Shown piece by piece: positions 9,258-19,600 of a stretch of 64,000 bases of DNA (its first letter is position 1; every line of letters starts with the position of its first letter). The DNA is from Stenotrophomonas sp. 610A2 (lineage in GTDB: Bacteria > Pseudomonadota > Gammaproteobacteria > Xanthomonadales > Xanthomonadaceae): the NCBI RefSeq assembly GCF_030549615.1, contig NZ_CP130832.1, positions 248,001 through 312,000 on the forward strand. The letters are read 5' to 3'. Made by a program: the position numbers and the translations under genes. The notes under the pieces were generated by a model. The model was not told the DNA's origin. It did no database searches and saw nothing but the letters and a program-made list of their open reading frames with translations.

Positions 9258-9846
9258 CCCTGCGCTGGCCAATGGCGTCGATGCGGCGTGGATACTGCGG
9301 CAACTGGCGCAGCCGGCGCCCAGCCAGACCAGCTTCCTCGAACTGCGTGGCTCGGCGCTGCTGAAGGAGCCTCTGCGGGTCGAAGGCCAGTACCGTCGCC
9401 CGGATGCCGGCACGCTGGTTCGTGAAGTGCGCGCGCCGTATGCCGAGACCACCACGATTGCCAGTGGCCAGGTCAGCATTGCCCGCGCCGGCAAGCCACC
9501 ACGCGTGTTCGCGCTGCAGCGTGTTCCAGAGCTGGCCGATCTGCAGGCCAGCTTCGGTGCGATGTTGTCCGGTGACCTTGCCGCCCTGGAACGCAGCTAC
9601 CGGCTTCAGGCCTCCGGCAGCGCCCAGCACTGGCAGCTGCAGCTGACGCCCAAGGCAGAGGCATTGGCGCGTCGCGTGCGCGCCGTGACCCTGCATGGCC
9701 AGAACGCGGAACTGCGCTGCATCGAAACCCAGCCGGCGAAGGGCGATGTGCAGCGCACCCTGCTCGGCACTGCCGCCACCGCAGCGGCTGCTGTACGCGA
9801 TGCCGCTGCATTGAACGGCCTGTGCAATGCGGGCGGAACCCGTTGA
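9190..9846 (+). CDS. LolA-like periplasmic lipoprotein-carrier protein
   Basis: 218 aa with an N-terminal signal peptide (LRPLLCLLTSLLLSSPALA). The beta-rich body (LELRGSALLKEPLRVEGQY..., YAETTTIASGQVSI) resembles LolA-type carriers found in aryl-polyene clusters. It probably ferries the lipid-linked pigment across the periplasm with the MMPL exporter downstream. The signal peptide fixes the start near 9190, so the gene overlaps the acyltransferase by 68 bp in another frame. No clear ribosome site is visible, suggesting translational coupling. Confidence 0.7.
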   Translation: MISGIPKTLRPLLCLLTSLLLSSPALANGVDAAWILRQLAQPAPSQTSFLELRGSALLKEPLRVEGQYRRPDAGTLVREVRAPYAETTTIASGQVSIARAGKPPRVFALQRVPELADLQASFGAMLSGDLAALERSYRLQASGSAQHWQLQLTPKAEALARRVRAVTLHGQNAELRCIETQPAKGDVQRTLLGTAATAAAAVRDAAALNGLCNAGGTR

Positions 9847-12182
9847 AGCTCTCGTCGTCGCATCGCATAGGTCTGGCCATAGTCTGGTTGCTGCTGCTCG
9901 GCGTGCTGGGCATGTGGATCAGCAGCCGCATCCAGGTCAGCGGCGACCTGCGCAAGTTCATGCCTGATGCACGCACGCCTGCACAGAAACTCTTGCTGGA
10001 TGAACTCGGCGAAGGCCCTGGTGCACGCTTGTTGCTGGTCGCGCTTTCCGCTGCCGCACCAGAACAGCTGGCGCAGCAATCGCGCGCGCTGCGTGAAGCG
10101 CTGGCTGCCGATGCACAGTTCGAGTTGGTCGCCAATGGCGAGCAGGCCGGGCTTGAAGCATTTCCCGAACGTCTGCTGCCCTACCGTTACCTGATTGATG
10201 CACTGCCGGCAGATGCGTTCTCCAGCACCACTCTCAGCGAGGAGCTGCAGGCGCGCCTGCAGGACCTGGGGTCGCCGGCAGGTGGTTTGATCGAACCCTT
10301 GCTGCCCTCCGATCCCACCTTGCAGGTGCTGCGCGTGGCCGAAGCCCTGCAGCCCGCCAATGCACCGCAGCGTATCGACGACGTCTGGTTCGACCGCGCA
10401 GGCAAGCAGGCATTGCTGCTGGTGCAGACCCATGCCGCCGGCTTTGATCCCGGTGCCCAGCAGTTGGCGGTGGATACGATCAACCACCAGTTCACCCGCA
10501 TCGCCGCAGGCAGTGGCAGCCGCATCGAGTTGAGCGGGCCGGGGGCGTTCTCGGTGAAGATCGGCAACCGCACCGCCAGCGAAGCAAGCATGATCGGCAC
10601 GCTGGACACCATCGGCATGATCCTGTTGCTGTGCTTCGCCTATCGCAGCTGGAAGATGCCGATCCTCGGCTTCCTGCCGCTGGCCAGCGCCGGGCTCGCC
10701 GGCCTGTGCGCGGTTGCAGTGGGCTTCGATGGCGTGCATGGCATCACCATCGCATTCGGCTTCACCTTGATTGGTGTCGTGCAGGATTACCCCATCCACT
10801 TCTTCAGCCACCAGCGCCCGGGCCGCTCGGCCTGGGACAACGTGCGCGCGCTGTGGCCGACCTTGGGTACCGGCGTGATCGCAACCTGCATCGCCTACCT
10901 CACCTTCCTGTTCTCCGGCGTGGATGGCCTGAAGCAGCTGTCGGTGTTCACCATCACCGCGCTGGCGACGGCGGCATTGGCCACGCGCTATCTGCTGCCG
11001 GCATTGATCGATCCGGCAACGCGCGATTTTGCCGACTCCGCGCGGCTGGCGCGGCTGTGGAAACACACCCAGCGGCTGCCACGACCACGTTGGTCATTGG
11101 CCGCGCTTGCCGCAGTTGCGGTGGCGGTCATGCTGCTGGCGCCCGGCGCGTTCTGGCAGAACGACCTTGGCCGCCTGACCCCGGTCGACCCGCAGGACCT
11201 GATGCGCGACGCGCAACTGCGCAGCGAACTGGGCGCGCCCGATGTGCGTTATCTGATCACCGTGCGTGGCAGCGATGCGCAGGCGGCGCTGGCCGCCAGC
11301 GAACGATTGCGGCCCGCCCTGGATGCGCTGGTCGCCAATGGCGAACTGGAACGCTATGACATGGCCGCACGCTACCTGCCCAGCGCGGCCACCCAACACC
11401 AGCGCCAGCAGCAGCTGCCGGACGAAGCCACGTTGCGTGCAGCGGTGGCCTCCGCCGTTGCAGGCACGCCCTTCGTCGAAGATGCCTTCGAGCCCTTCGT
11501 CAAGGATGTGATGCAGGCGCGTAGTGCACCGGCACTGCAGGCAGGAGATCTGCAGGGCACGCCGCTGGCGACGGCGGTGGGTGGCTTGCTGGTGCAGGGC
11601 CAGGATCACGCTATCGCGCTGGTCTCGCTCAGTGGTTTGAATGACGTGGCAGCGGTGGCCAGTACCGCGCGCCTGCACGGCGCCGAGTTGCTGGACATGA
11701 AGCAGGCCTCCGAATCGCTGGTGGCCGACTACCGCAGCCGCGTGCTGATGGCGCTGGCCGTCGCGGTGCTGTTGCTGGCGCTGACCGTGGGCCTGGCATT
11801 GCGTTCACCCCGGCGCGTGCTGCGGGTGCTGCTGCCGATGGTCCTGACCACCTTGCTGGTGCTGGCGGTGTTGCGTGGTCTGGGCGTGGAGTTGAACCTG
11901 TTCCACCTGATCGGCCTGATCCTCGCTGCCGGGCTTGGCCTGGATTACGGTCTGTTCTTCGAGCATGCCGGCGACAGTCATGCCGACCAGCTGCGGACCC
12001 TGCATGGCCTGCTGGTATGCAGCGTGATGACGTTGTTGGTATTCAGTCTGCTTGGGCTGTCCTCGATCCCGGTGCTGCGTGCGATCGGCAGCACGGTGGC
12101 GCTGGGTGTGGTCTGCAATTTCATCCTGGCGTTGTTGATCTCGCGCCATCCAAGCCAGGAGCTCGGCCATGCTGGGGCGTGA
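9843..12182 (+). CDS. MMPL/RND-family exporter of the aryl-polyene cluster
   Basis: 779 aa with the RND pattern: one N-terminal helix (residues ~8-25), a large periplasmic domain, five or six helices (~250-400), a second periplasmic domain, and a final helix group (~630-770). The GLGLDYGLFF segment near 700 is typical of helix 4 in MMPL proteins. It is the likely inner-membrane exporter of the polyene or its lipid conjugate. I favour the TTG at 9843, which overlaps the preceding stop (TTGA) and has GGGCGGA upstream. A GTG at 9822 is the alternative. Its 3' end overlaps the next gene by 14 bp. Confidence 0.8.
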   Translation: MKLSSSHRIGLAIVWLLLLGVLGMWISSRIQVSGDLRKFMPDARTPAQKLLLDELGEGPGARLLLVALSAAAPEQLAQQSRALREALAADAQFELVANGEQAGLEAFPERLLPYRYLIDALPADAFSSTTLSEELQARLQDLGSPAGGLIEPLLPSDPTLQVLRVAEALQPANAPQRIDDVWFDRAGKQALLLVQTHAAGFDPGAQQLAVDTINHQFTRIAAGSGSRIELSGPGAFSVKIGNRTASEASMIGTLDTIGMILLLCFAYRSWKMPILGFLPLASAGLAGLCAVAVGFDGVHGITIAFGFTLIGVVQDYPIHFFSHQRPGRSAWDNVRALWPTLGTGVIATCIAYLTFLFSGVDGLKQLSVFTITALATAALATRYLLPALIDPATRDFADSARLARLWKHTQRLPRPRWSLAALAAVAVAVMLLAPGAFWQNDLGRLTPVDPQDLMRDAQLRSELGAPDVRYLITVRGSDAQAALAASERLRPALDALVANGELERYDMAARYLPSAATQHQRQQQLPDEATLRAAVASAVAGTPFVEDAFEPFVKDVMQARSAPALQAGDLQGTPLATAVGGLLVQGQDHAIALVSLSGLNDVAAVASTARLHGAELLDMKQASESLVADYRSRVLMALAVAVLLLALTVGLALRSPRRVLRVLLPMVLTTLLVLAVLRGLGVELNLFHLIGLILAAGLGLDYGLFFEHAGDSHADQLRTLHGLLVCSVMTLLVFSLLGLSSIPVLRAIGSTVALGVVCNFILALLISRHPSQELGHAGA

Positions 12183-12600
12183 GGACATCCTCAAACTCGT
12201 TCCGCATCAGGGCAGCATGTGCCTGTGGGACCAAGTGGTGGACTGGTCGGCGCAGGAGATTACGCTGCGCGCCTTCAATCACCGCGATGTCCTGCATCCC
12301 CTGCGCTGCGACAAGCAGCTGCGCGCGATCCATCTATGCGAGTACGGCGCACAGGCGATGGCCGTGCATGGCGGCCTGCGCGGGCGCGAGCGCGGCGGTG
12401 CGGTAATACCGGGCGTGCTGGTGGCGCTGCGCGATGTGCAGTTGCATGTGGCGCGCATCGACGACCTGCCTGATGCACTGGAGGCCGCGGCACAGGTATT
12501 GGCCGAAGGCGAGGGCAGCCAGCAGTACAGCTTCCGCATCCACCATCGCGAGCAGCTGCTGGCCGAAGGCCGCGCCGCGGTGATGCTGCAGTTGCCGTGA
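12169..12600 (+). CDS. 3-hydroxyacyl-ACP dehydratase-like hot-dog protein (ApeP type)
   Basis: 143 aa. It begins with a FabZ-like segment, ILKLVPHQGSMCLWD (H13, D21), but carries HPLRCDKQ in place of the canonical HFPG motif. This is typical of the ApeP-like dehydratases in aryl-polyene clusters. It probably acts with the small dehydratase at 8014 to give fully conjugated chains. The start overlaps the exporter's 3' end. Confidence 0.75.
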   Translation: MLGREDILKLVPHQGSMCLWDQVVDWSAQEITLRAFNHRDVLHPLRCDKQLRAIHLCEYGAQAMAVHGGLRGRERGGAVIPGVLVALRDVQLHVARIDDLPDALEAAAQVLAEGEGSQQYSFRIHHREQLLAEGRAAVMLQLP

Positions 12601-12633
12601 ACAATCAATGAGACATAGCGGAGCAGATCCATC

Positions 12634-13362
12634 ATGAGCAAGCAACGACGTGCGCTGGTAACCGGCGGCAGTGGTGACCTTGGCGGCGCGATCTGCCGCA
12701 GGCTGGCCGCCGATGGCGCGCATGTGATCGTGCATGCCAATGCCAACCTGGCGCGTGCCGACGCGGTGGTCGCGCAGATCATTGCTGACGGCGGCAGTGC
12801 GCAGGCGGTGGCCTTCGATGTCGCCGACAACGACGCGGTGAGCGCTGCACTGGAAGGCTTGCTGGCGGATGGCCCGATCCAGATCGTGGTCAACAATGCC
12901 GGCATCCACGATGACGCGCCGATGGCCGGCATGGATGCGCAGCGTTGGCAGCGGGTGATCGATGTCAGCCTCAACGGCTTCTTCAACGTGACCCAGCCGC
13001 TGCTGCTGCCGATGGCGCGTACCCGCTGGGGCCGCATCGTCAGCGTGTCGTCGGTGGCTGCAGTGCTTGGCAATCGCGGCCAGACCAATTACGCCGCGGC
13101 CAAGGCCGGCCTGCATGGCGCCAGCAAGTCATTGGCACGGGAAATGGCCAGCCGTGGCATCAGCGTCAACGTGGTCGCGCCCGGGGTGATCGAGGGGCAG
13201 ATGGCCGCCGATGCGTTTCCACCGGAGCTGATCAAACAGACCGTGCCCGCGGCGCGTGCCGGCAAGCCGGAAGAAGTAGCGGCCTTGGTGGCTTTCCTGT
13301 GCAGCGATATGGCCGGCTATATCAACGGCCAGGTGATCGGCATCAACGGCGGCATGGGCTGA
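12634..13362 (+). CDS. FabG-like 3-ketoacyl-ACP reductase of the aryl-polyene cluster
   Basis: 242 aa short-chain dehydrogenase. It has the NADPH-binding GGSGDLGGAI (11-20), the NNAG motif (87-90) and the catalytic Ser140-Tyr153-Lys157 triad in SVSS...GQTNYAAAKAG. The C-terminus (INGGMG) is classic for FabG. It reduces the keto group after each condensation in polyene synthesis. It is the last gene of the plus-strand block and converges with the glycosyltransferase 6 bp away. Confidence 0.85.
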   Translation: MSKQRRALVTGGSGDLGGAICRRLAADGAHVIVHANANLARADAVVAQIIADGGSAQAVAFDVADNDAVSAALEGLLADGPIQIVVNNAGIHDDAPMAGMDAQRWQRVIDVSLNGFFNVTQPLLLPMARTRWGRIVSVSSVAAVLGNRGQTNYAAAKAGLHGASKSLAREMASRGISVNVVAPGVIEGQMAADAFPPELIKQTVPAARAGKPEEVAALVAFLCSDMAGYINGQVIGINGGMG

Positions 13363-13368
13363 GCTGTC

Positions 13369-14157
13369 TCAGCCTGCGGCGTCGGTGCTGTCGATGATCG
13401 GCGGATTGGCGCGGATGCTGCGGTAGACGCGCCAGATGTGGCCGTGGCGCAGGGCCAGCAACACGATGTGGCTGGTGATGTTGTACAGGTCCTGCAGCGG
13501 CTTGAAATGGCTGGGCCGGAACGGCTCGTCGCTGTCGGCGCAGCGGTAGCGCGATTCGATCGGCACCGATACGCAACGCGTGCCCAATTGCCGCGCCGCC
13601 GAGATCACCACCTGCGCTTCGAACACGAAGCCTTCGGCGGAGATCTCGCGCAGGGCGATCACCTCGGCGGGGTAGAAGCGCTGGCCGCTCTGGCTGTCGG
13701 CCACCTGGTAATGCGTGCCCCAGGCGATGCCCCAGTCGCCGAACTCGTTGGCCAGGCGCCGGTACAGCGGTTGCGATGCGCGTTTGCGCAGGCGCGCGCC
13801 GATGATGATGCAACCCGGGTGGCGATTGGCGCTGGCCAGCAGGCGCGGCAGGTCGGCGGCGAGATGCTGGCCGTCGCCATCCAGGGTAAGTACGCCGCGC
13901 AGGCCGCGGCGGTTGGCTTCGGCAAAACCGCTGCGCAGCGCCTGGCCCTTGCCCATGCGCTGCGGGTGGCGCAGCACGGTGACGGGGAGATCGGCGATGC
14001 AGTCGGTGGTGCGGTCAGTGGAACCGTCATCGACCACGATCACATGCGGGAAGTACTGCAACGCGCCCTCGACCACCTGGCGGATGCGCAGTTCCTCGTT
14101 CAGCGCCGGAATGACTACGGCGACGTTGTCGGCACAGAGCGGTTGCTGGTCATTCAT
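13369..14157 (-). CDS. Family 2 glycosyltransferase (polyprenol-phosphate sugar transferase type)
   Basis: 262 aa GT-A fold enzyme with VAVVIPALNEE near the N-terminus, VIVVDDGSTDRT (nucleotide binding) and the metal-binding TLDGDGQH (DXD-like). There are no clear C-terminal membrane helices. It resembles DPM1-type transferases. It is the last gene of the minus-strand block, and its ATG overlaps the end of the chain-length-factor gene, so it is probably part of the pigment pathway, possibly adding a sugar to the glycerol or lipid anchor. The acceptor is unknown. Confidence 0.8.
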   Translation of the reverse strand: MNDQQPLCADNVAVVIPALNEELRIRQVVEGALQYFPHVIVVDDGSTDRTTDCIADLPVTVLRHPQRMGKGQALRSGFAEANRRGLRGVLTLDGDGQHLAADLPRLLASANRHPGCIIIGARLRKRASQPLYRRLANEFGDWGIAWGTHYQVADSQSGQRFYPAEVIALREISAEGFVFEAQVVISAARQLGTRCVSVPIESRYRCADSDEPFRPSHFKPLQDLYNITSHIVLLALRHGHIWRVYRSIRANPPIIDSTDAAG

Positions 14158-14947
14158 GGAGGATGTCGATCTCCAGCCACTGATCAGTGCCTGAGCGCAT
14201 CCATACTTTTTCCAGATCCATTGCCAAGGCTTCCAGCAGCGGCAGCGCCGGGTGCATCGCGTTGTCAGCGTACAGCTGCAGCAACGGGCCTTGTGGTGTG
14301 TCCTGCGACGGCGGCGGCTGGTCATGCAGCCTGAGCTGCAGGCCGGGCAAGCCGGCACAGGCCGTGCGTGACAGCACGAAGGCTGCTCCCAGCAGCCCGG
14401 TGCTTGGTGATACCTCGGCGGCCGGGCCACTGGCATTGCCGTCATAGGCAACCAGCAACACCGCCTCTTCGCCGGCATGCAGCTGCACCATCGCTTCCAG
14501 CAGACCCTGCGCGAAGCTGTGGCGGCCGGCGCTGATGGCGGTGGCGGCGACGTGCGCACCCGCACCGATGGTCCAGTAACCGGCGGCAGCGTTGTGCACC
14601 GAGTTGTGGAACTTGGTCGGCGAGATCGCGCAGGGGTCGTCCGCCAACGTGGCGCACATGTAGTCGGTGATGGTCAGCTCGCCATGGGTGGAGGTGAACA
14701 CCGCCGGCAAGGTCGCCGGCGCGCGGTCGGCCGCTTCACAGGCTGCCAGCGCGGCTTCAAGCGCCACTGCCACGGTGCCCGGCGCGCGGCGCCGTTCATT
14801 GGCCGCCAGCAGCTGCGGCGAGGGACGGGCTGGTGGATCCAGCGGGCGTTCGCCCTTGCGCATCCAGACACAGGCGCTGTCCCAGTCGGGTAGACCTGCG
14901 CCCCAGAAGCCGATGCCTTCCAGTGTTGCTTCCAGCATCGTGCTCAT
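14150..14947 (-). CDS. Beta-ketoacyl synthase-like protein, chain-length-factor type
   Basis: 265 aa, equivalent to the N-terminal half of a ketosynthase. The region aligning with the KS nucleophile block reads GAGAHVAATAIS, with no Cys, so it is unlikely to condense on its own. It most likely pairs with the complete ketosynthase encoded just upstream, as KS/CLF pairs do in aryl-polyene and type II PKS systems. The start at 14947 overlaps the ketosynthase stop by 4 bp (ATGA); a second ATG at 14938 is possible. Confidence 0.75.
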   Translation of the reverse strand: MSTMLEATLEGIGFWGAGLPDWDSACVWMRKGERPLDPPARPSPQLLAANERRRAPGTVAVALEAALAACEAADRAPATLPAVFTSTHGELTITDYMCATLADDPCAISPTKFHNSVHNAAAGYWTIGAGAHVAATAISAGRHSFAQGLLEAMVQLHAGEEAVLLVAYDGNASGPAAEVSPSTGLLGAAFVLSRTACAGLPGLQLRLHDQPPPSQDTPQGPLLQLYADNAMHPALPLLEALAMDLEKVWMRSGTDQWLEIDILHE

Positions 14948-16167
14948 CCTGCCTTGCCGAAGACCAGCGAGCAGTTGTTGCCGCCGAAGCCAAAGGAATT
15001 GTTCATTGCGTAGCTGATCTCGGCCTGCGTGTTCTCGAAGCGGATCTGTGGACCGCAGGCCGGGTCGGGAATTTCGCTGTTCAAGGTACCCGGCAGCAGG
15101 CCGTCCTCCAGTGCCAGCAATGCGAATACCGATTCGACGATGCCGGCTGCGCCCAGGGTATGGCCGGTCCAACCCTTGGTCGAGCTGGCATGCAGGCTGG
15201 GCGGGAACAAGGCGGCCACCGCTGCGGCCTCGATGCTGTCGTTGGCCGGGGTGGAGGTGCCGTGCAGGTTGAGATAGCCCACGTCGCCGGCGTCGATGCC
15301 GGCGCGCTGCAGCGCGGCTTGCATGGCCAGGCGCGCACCCAGGCCTTCGGGGTGCGGTGCGGACATATGGTGGGCATCGCTGGATTCGCCGTAGCCGCGC
15401 AGCTGCAAGCCCGTGGCCGGGCCCGCACCGGCACGTTCCAGCACCGCGTAGCCGCCGGCTTCGCCCAGCGACAGGCCGACCCGGCGTGCGTCAAACGGCT
15501 GACAGGGCGTTGGTGACACCAGCTGCAGCGAGTTGAAGCCGTACAGCACGCTGCCGCACAGGGTATCCACGCCGCCGACCAGGGCGGCATCGGCCAGGCC
15601 GGCGTTGATCAGGCGTGCGGCCTGGGCGAAGACCTTGGCGCTGGACGAGCAGGCGGTGGCAACGGTGATGCAGGGGCCGCTCAAGCCGGTGGCCACCTGC
15701 ACGAAGTCGCCCAGCGAATGCGGGGTATGAATGCGCGGGCGCAGCATGTCCGGCGGGAAATGCAGGTTGCCGTCGGCGTCTGCTTCAAGCCGCGCATAGG
15801 CTTCTTCGGTGGCGCCGATGCTGGAGGTGGAAGTGCCCATCACCACCGCCACCCGCGATGCGCCGTGGCGTTCGCGCACCTGCTGCAGCGCGGCCAGCAC
15901 CTCATCCTGCTGCAAGGCGAGCCAGGCCAGCTGGTTGTTGCGGCAGGCGAACCCGGCAAGCTCCGCTGGCAGGGCCAACTGCTCCAGGCCGTCCACCCGG
16001 CCAATCCAGCACGGCAGGGGCTGGTCGCCGAAATCGTTCTGCCGCAAACCGCTGTGGCACCCGCCCAGGCCTCGCCTTTGCGCATCCAGACCCGCACCCA
16101 AGGCCGTGGTGGCGGTGTGCGCGAGTATGTTCAGCGGCGCCAGGCGCGGCGGTGATGCAGGCGTCAC
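14944..16167 (-). CDS. Beta-ketoacyl-ACP synthase (aryl-polyene elongating ketosynthase)
   Basis: 407 aa thiolase-fold ketosynthase with the full catalytic set: Cys173 in TACSSS, His302 in HGTST, Lys331 and His336 in GHTLGAAG. The C-terminal NNSFGFGGNN motif is also present. It performs decarboxylative condensations with malonyl-ACP. GTG start at 16167 with GGAAG six bases upstream. It is the first gene of the leftward block and diverges from the YcgL gene across 217 bp, which must hold its promoter. Confidence 0.9.
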   Translation of the reverse strand: MTPASPPRLAPLNILAHTATTALGAGLDAQRRGLGGCHSGLRQNDFGDQPLPCWIGRVDGLEQLALPAELAGFACRNNQLAWLALQQDEVLAALQQVRERHGASRVAVVMGTSTSSIGATEEAYARLEADADGNLHFPPDMLRPRIHTPHSLGDFVQVATGLSGPCITVATACSSSAKVFAQAARLINAGLADAALVGGVDTLCGSVLYGFNSLQLVSPTPCQPFDARRVGLSLGEAGGYAVLERAGAGPATGLQLRGYGESSDAHHMSAPHPEGLGARLAMQAALQRAGIDAGDVGYLNLHGTSTPANDSIEAAAVAALFPPSLHASSTKGWTGHTLGAAGIVESVFALLALEDGLLPGTLNSEIPDPACGPQIRFENTQAEISYAMNNSFGFGGNNCSLVFGKAG

Positions 16168-16384
16168 GTTATCTTCCAGGGCTTCGACGGGGCGCGAGTA
16201 TATCGGCAGCTGGCTGTCTGGCGTTTCGACACGCGATGGCTGGACGGCCGGGGCAACGGAATCTTGATGTAGATGAATGTACAGAAGCCTGGTCGATCCG
16301 CGTGCTTATTGGCCCGCCGCCTTTCAACAGCGCCAGATTTCCGACACAATCTCTGACTCCCGATGCAGGGCAAAGCCCGCTGGC

Positions 16385-16660
16385 ATGCAAGCTTACGTCT
16401 ATAAAAGCCAACGCAAGCAGGACACCTACGTGTACCTCGCCAAGCGTGATGATTTCGATGTGATCCCGGCAGTGCTGGGCAACACCTTGGCGCCTTACAC
16501 CTTCGTGCTGGAGGTGGCGCTGACCCCCGAACGTCGCCTTGCCCAGGCCGATGCCGCGCTGGTGCGCGCAAATCTGGCCGAGCGCGGTTTCCACCTGCAG
16601 GCACCGCCCTTGCCCTTGGCACCGGTGAAGATCGCCCGCATCGACGGTCGCGATGACTGA
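16385..16660 (+). CDS. YcgL domain protein
   Basis: 91 aa protein matching the YcgL family: [20 protein letters not shown] at the N-terminus, a central [20 protein letters not shown], and a C-terminal [10 protein letters not shown]. YcgL proteins are small cytoplasmic proteins of gammaproteobacteria with no settled biochemical function. The next gene starts inside its last codons (ATG at 16653), so the two are coupled. Confidence 0.85.
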   Translation: MQAYVYKSQRKQDTYVYLAKRDDFDVIPAVLGNTLAPYTFVLEVALTPERRLAQADAALVRANLAERGFHLQAPPLPLAPVKIARIDGRDD

Positions 16661-19600
16661 AGCATTACGTAGCCGCGTTGTCGCTGCCGCGCTGGGACTG
16701 GGGGTGTTGTTGACCCTGGCCACGGCGTTAGGCGGCGTGGCCGCGGCTGTGTGTGGCGTGCTGGCGCAGCCGAGCTTCGCGCTGGCAGTGTCGTGGTGGC
16801 GGCGCACCCGTACCGTGACCCCGTCGCCGGCACTGTTCAAGCGTGAACTGCCTGGGCTGCTGGGCTTGTGGGCCGGCGGTGCGGCGATCGTCGCGGTATT
16901 GGTGTCCTGGCCGCTGGCGGCGCTGCATGACAGCGGCAGCCTGGCGGCGGTATTGGCGTTGAGCATCGCGGTGAGCGTGGCGTTGCTGGCGCTGTGGCGC
17001 ACCTGGCCGCTATGGCAGGCGATGGAGCGCGAGGACAGCTCGCTGCGCAGCCAATGGCAGGCCTTGAGCGGCCGCAGCCTGGATTCCTGGCATGGCCTGG
17101 GCGCGGCAGCCGTGGTCCTGCTGCTGTGTGCGGCGATTGTCGCTGCGGCCTGGCCGGGGCTGGTCAGCAATGGCCTGCGTTGGCCGCTGGCCATTGCCAC
17201 CGCGATTGCCGCGCCGTTGCTGCATCACCTGCTGCAGGCTATGCGCAGTGCGCCGGCGGCAGGCAGCGGCAAGACCAACAGGACGCAACAGCCTGCCTTC
17301 GATCCGTTCGCCGAGGCGCTGGCCGAACCGGCGCCGCTGGAGCCCATCGCCCAGCATGAGCTGGTGCCGCAGCTGTATGACGCTGCCCGTGGTGGTCGCA
17401 TCGATCGTGCCCTGCAGCTGCTGGATGCGGGCGCCGACCCGCATGCAGCGGCGCCGGCCGAATCCCGTGACCAGCGCAGTCTGGCAGTGCTGGCAGCGGT
17501 GCTGCCCGATCTGCGCCTGTTGCGTGCGCTGATCAGCCGTGGCGTCGACGTCAACCAGGCCCACAAGGGCATGACCCCATTGCTGGCGGCCACTCGCGAC
17601 AGCTGGCACGGTCGCCCGGAAGCGGTGATGACCCTGCTCGCCAATGGCGCCGATCCGCGTACGCCGGATGCCGATGGCAATACGCCGCTGCACCACGCCG
17701 CGCGCAGCTCCGACCCGGGCGTTGCAGCGCTGCTGCGCGATGCCGCCGCCGAGATCGACGCCCTCAACAACGATGGCCACAGCCCGCTGGCGGTGGCCTG
17801 CCAGGCCGGCAACTGGCGACTGGGCAAGTTCCTGCTGGAGCGTGGCGCCAAGGTCGAACCGACCGATGGCGTGCCGGTGCTGGTGCAGGCCGCGGCCACG
17901 GATGACGATGATCCGGCCGGTGTGCAGCTGTTGCTCAAGCACAAGGCACGGTTGGATGCGCGCGACCGCCAGCGTCGCAGCGCCTTGCACGAGGCCGCTC
18001 TGGCTGGCCACGTCGATATCGTCGAGACCCTGCTCAATGCCGGCGCCAACGTCGAGCCGCGTGATGCTGCCGGCCGCACGCCATGGCTGGATGCGGCCGC
18101 GCAGGGCAATGCCGCCGTGCTGGAGCGCCTGTTGGCGCACAAGCCTGACGTGCATGCCGTCGACGGCGAAGGCAGCAACGCCTTGCTGCTGGCCAGCCGC
18201 GCCGAACATGTATCGGCGGCGCTGATCCGCCGGCTGCTGGACCTGGGTATTGCCGCCGATGTGGTCGGCAGCGATGGCCGTCGTGCCATCGAGCACGCCG
18301 CCGCCGCAGGCCGCTGGAGCATTGTTTCCCTGCTCGACCCGAGCTATCCGCTGCCGGCTGCGGTCAGCGATGCGGCGGCTGCCAGTGGCGAAGATGGTGA
18401 TGCCGCGCCGGTGCTCAATGACCGCGCGCCGCTGGCCTTGCTGCGCGAGGCACTGGTGTTCGGCAATGTCGACGGCATGGCGCCGTTGGCCAAGCTGTGT
18501 GCGGCCGACGAGCTCGGCAGCCTGCTGCATGATCCGGAGCTGGCCTTGCAGCCGCGCGTAGTGGATTGGCTGCTGGCGCACGGCGCCGCACCAGAAGTCC
18601 TGGATGCCTGCGGAGATACGCCGATGTTCGCGCTGTTGTCGCGTGGCGTCGATGCGATCCCGACCCTGCAGGTATTGCTGCAGCACGGCGTATCGCCGGC
18701 CGGTCGCGGCGGCCTGACCCGTTTCCTCGCGGCCTGCGCCCAGCATGACCACGGTTCGCGCAGCACCGAGCAATTTGCGCTGGAACTGCTGGAACGCGGC
18801 GCCGATCCATTTGCCGCCTCGCCGGCAGGCGATCCGGCGCTGTCGCTGGCGGTGCGCCTGGGCTGGTTGAAGCTGCAGCAGCACCTGCTGCTCAATGGCG
18901 TCGACCGCGAGGCGCGCGACAGCCACGGCATGACCGCACTGCACCTGGCCACCGCGCTGGCGCGCGAATCCGCGCTCAAGCAGCTGGTGCTGCAGGGCGC
19001 ATCGCCCGACGCGCGCGCCGCCGACGGACAGACGCCGTTGGGCGTGGCCTTGTCCAGCGGTCGTCGCGATCTGGCTGATCTGCTCGACTGGCGCGGTTGG
19101 CAGCTGCCACTGCGCGCACTGCGCGATGCCGACGTTGCCTCCGCCGCGATGGCCGGCGACGCCGACGCGGTGCGCCGCCTGCTCAATCTTGGTTTTGCCG
19201 TCGACGCGGTCGATGCGCAGGGCTGCACTGGCCTGCTGCGTGCGGCCGGTGGCGGTCATGCCGCGGTCGTGGACCTGCTGCTGTCGCGCAGTGCCGATCC
19301 GCAGCATGCGGCGGCCAGTGGTGCGACGCCGTTGTCGGCGGCGGTGAGCATGCGCCAGACCACGATCGTGGCCGCCTTGCTCAATGCCGGTGCCAAGCTC
19401 GAGCATCGCCTGCCTGGCGGTGTCACCGTGCTGATGCTGGCCGCTGCCTTGGGCTTGCCGGACATCGTCGCGCGCCTGCTCACTGCCGGCGCCGATGTGC
19501 ATGCCGGCGACGACCAGCAGCTGGCACCGCTGCATTGCGCCGCCCTCTACGGTTTCACCTCGCGCGATCGCACCCGCCTGCTGGCCTTGCTGGACACCTT

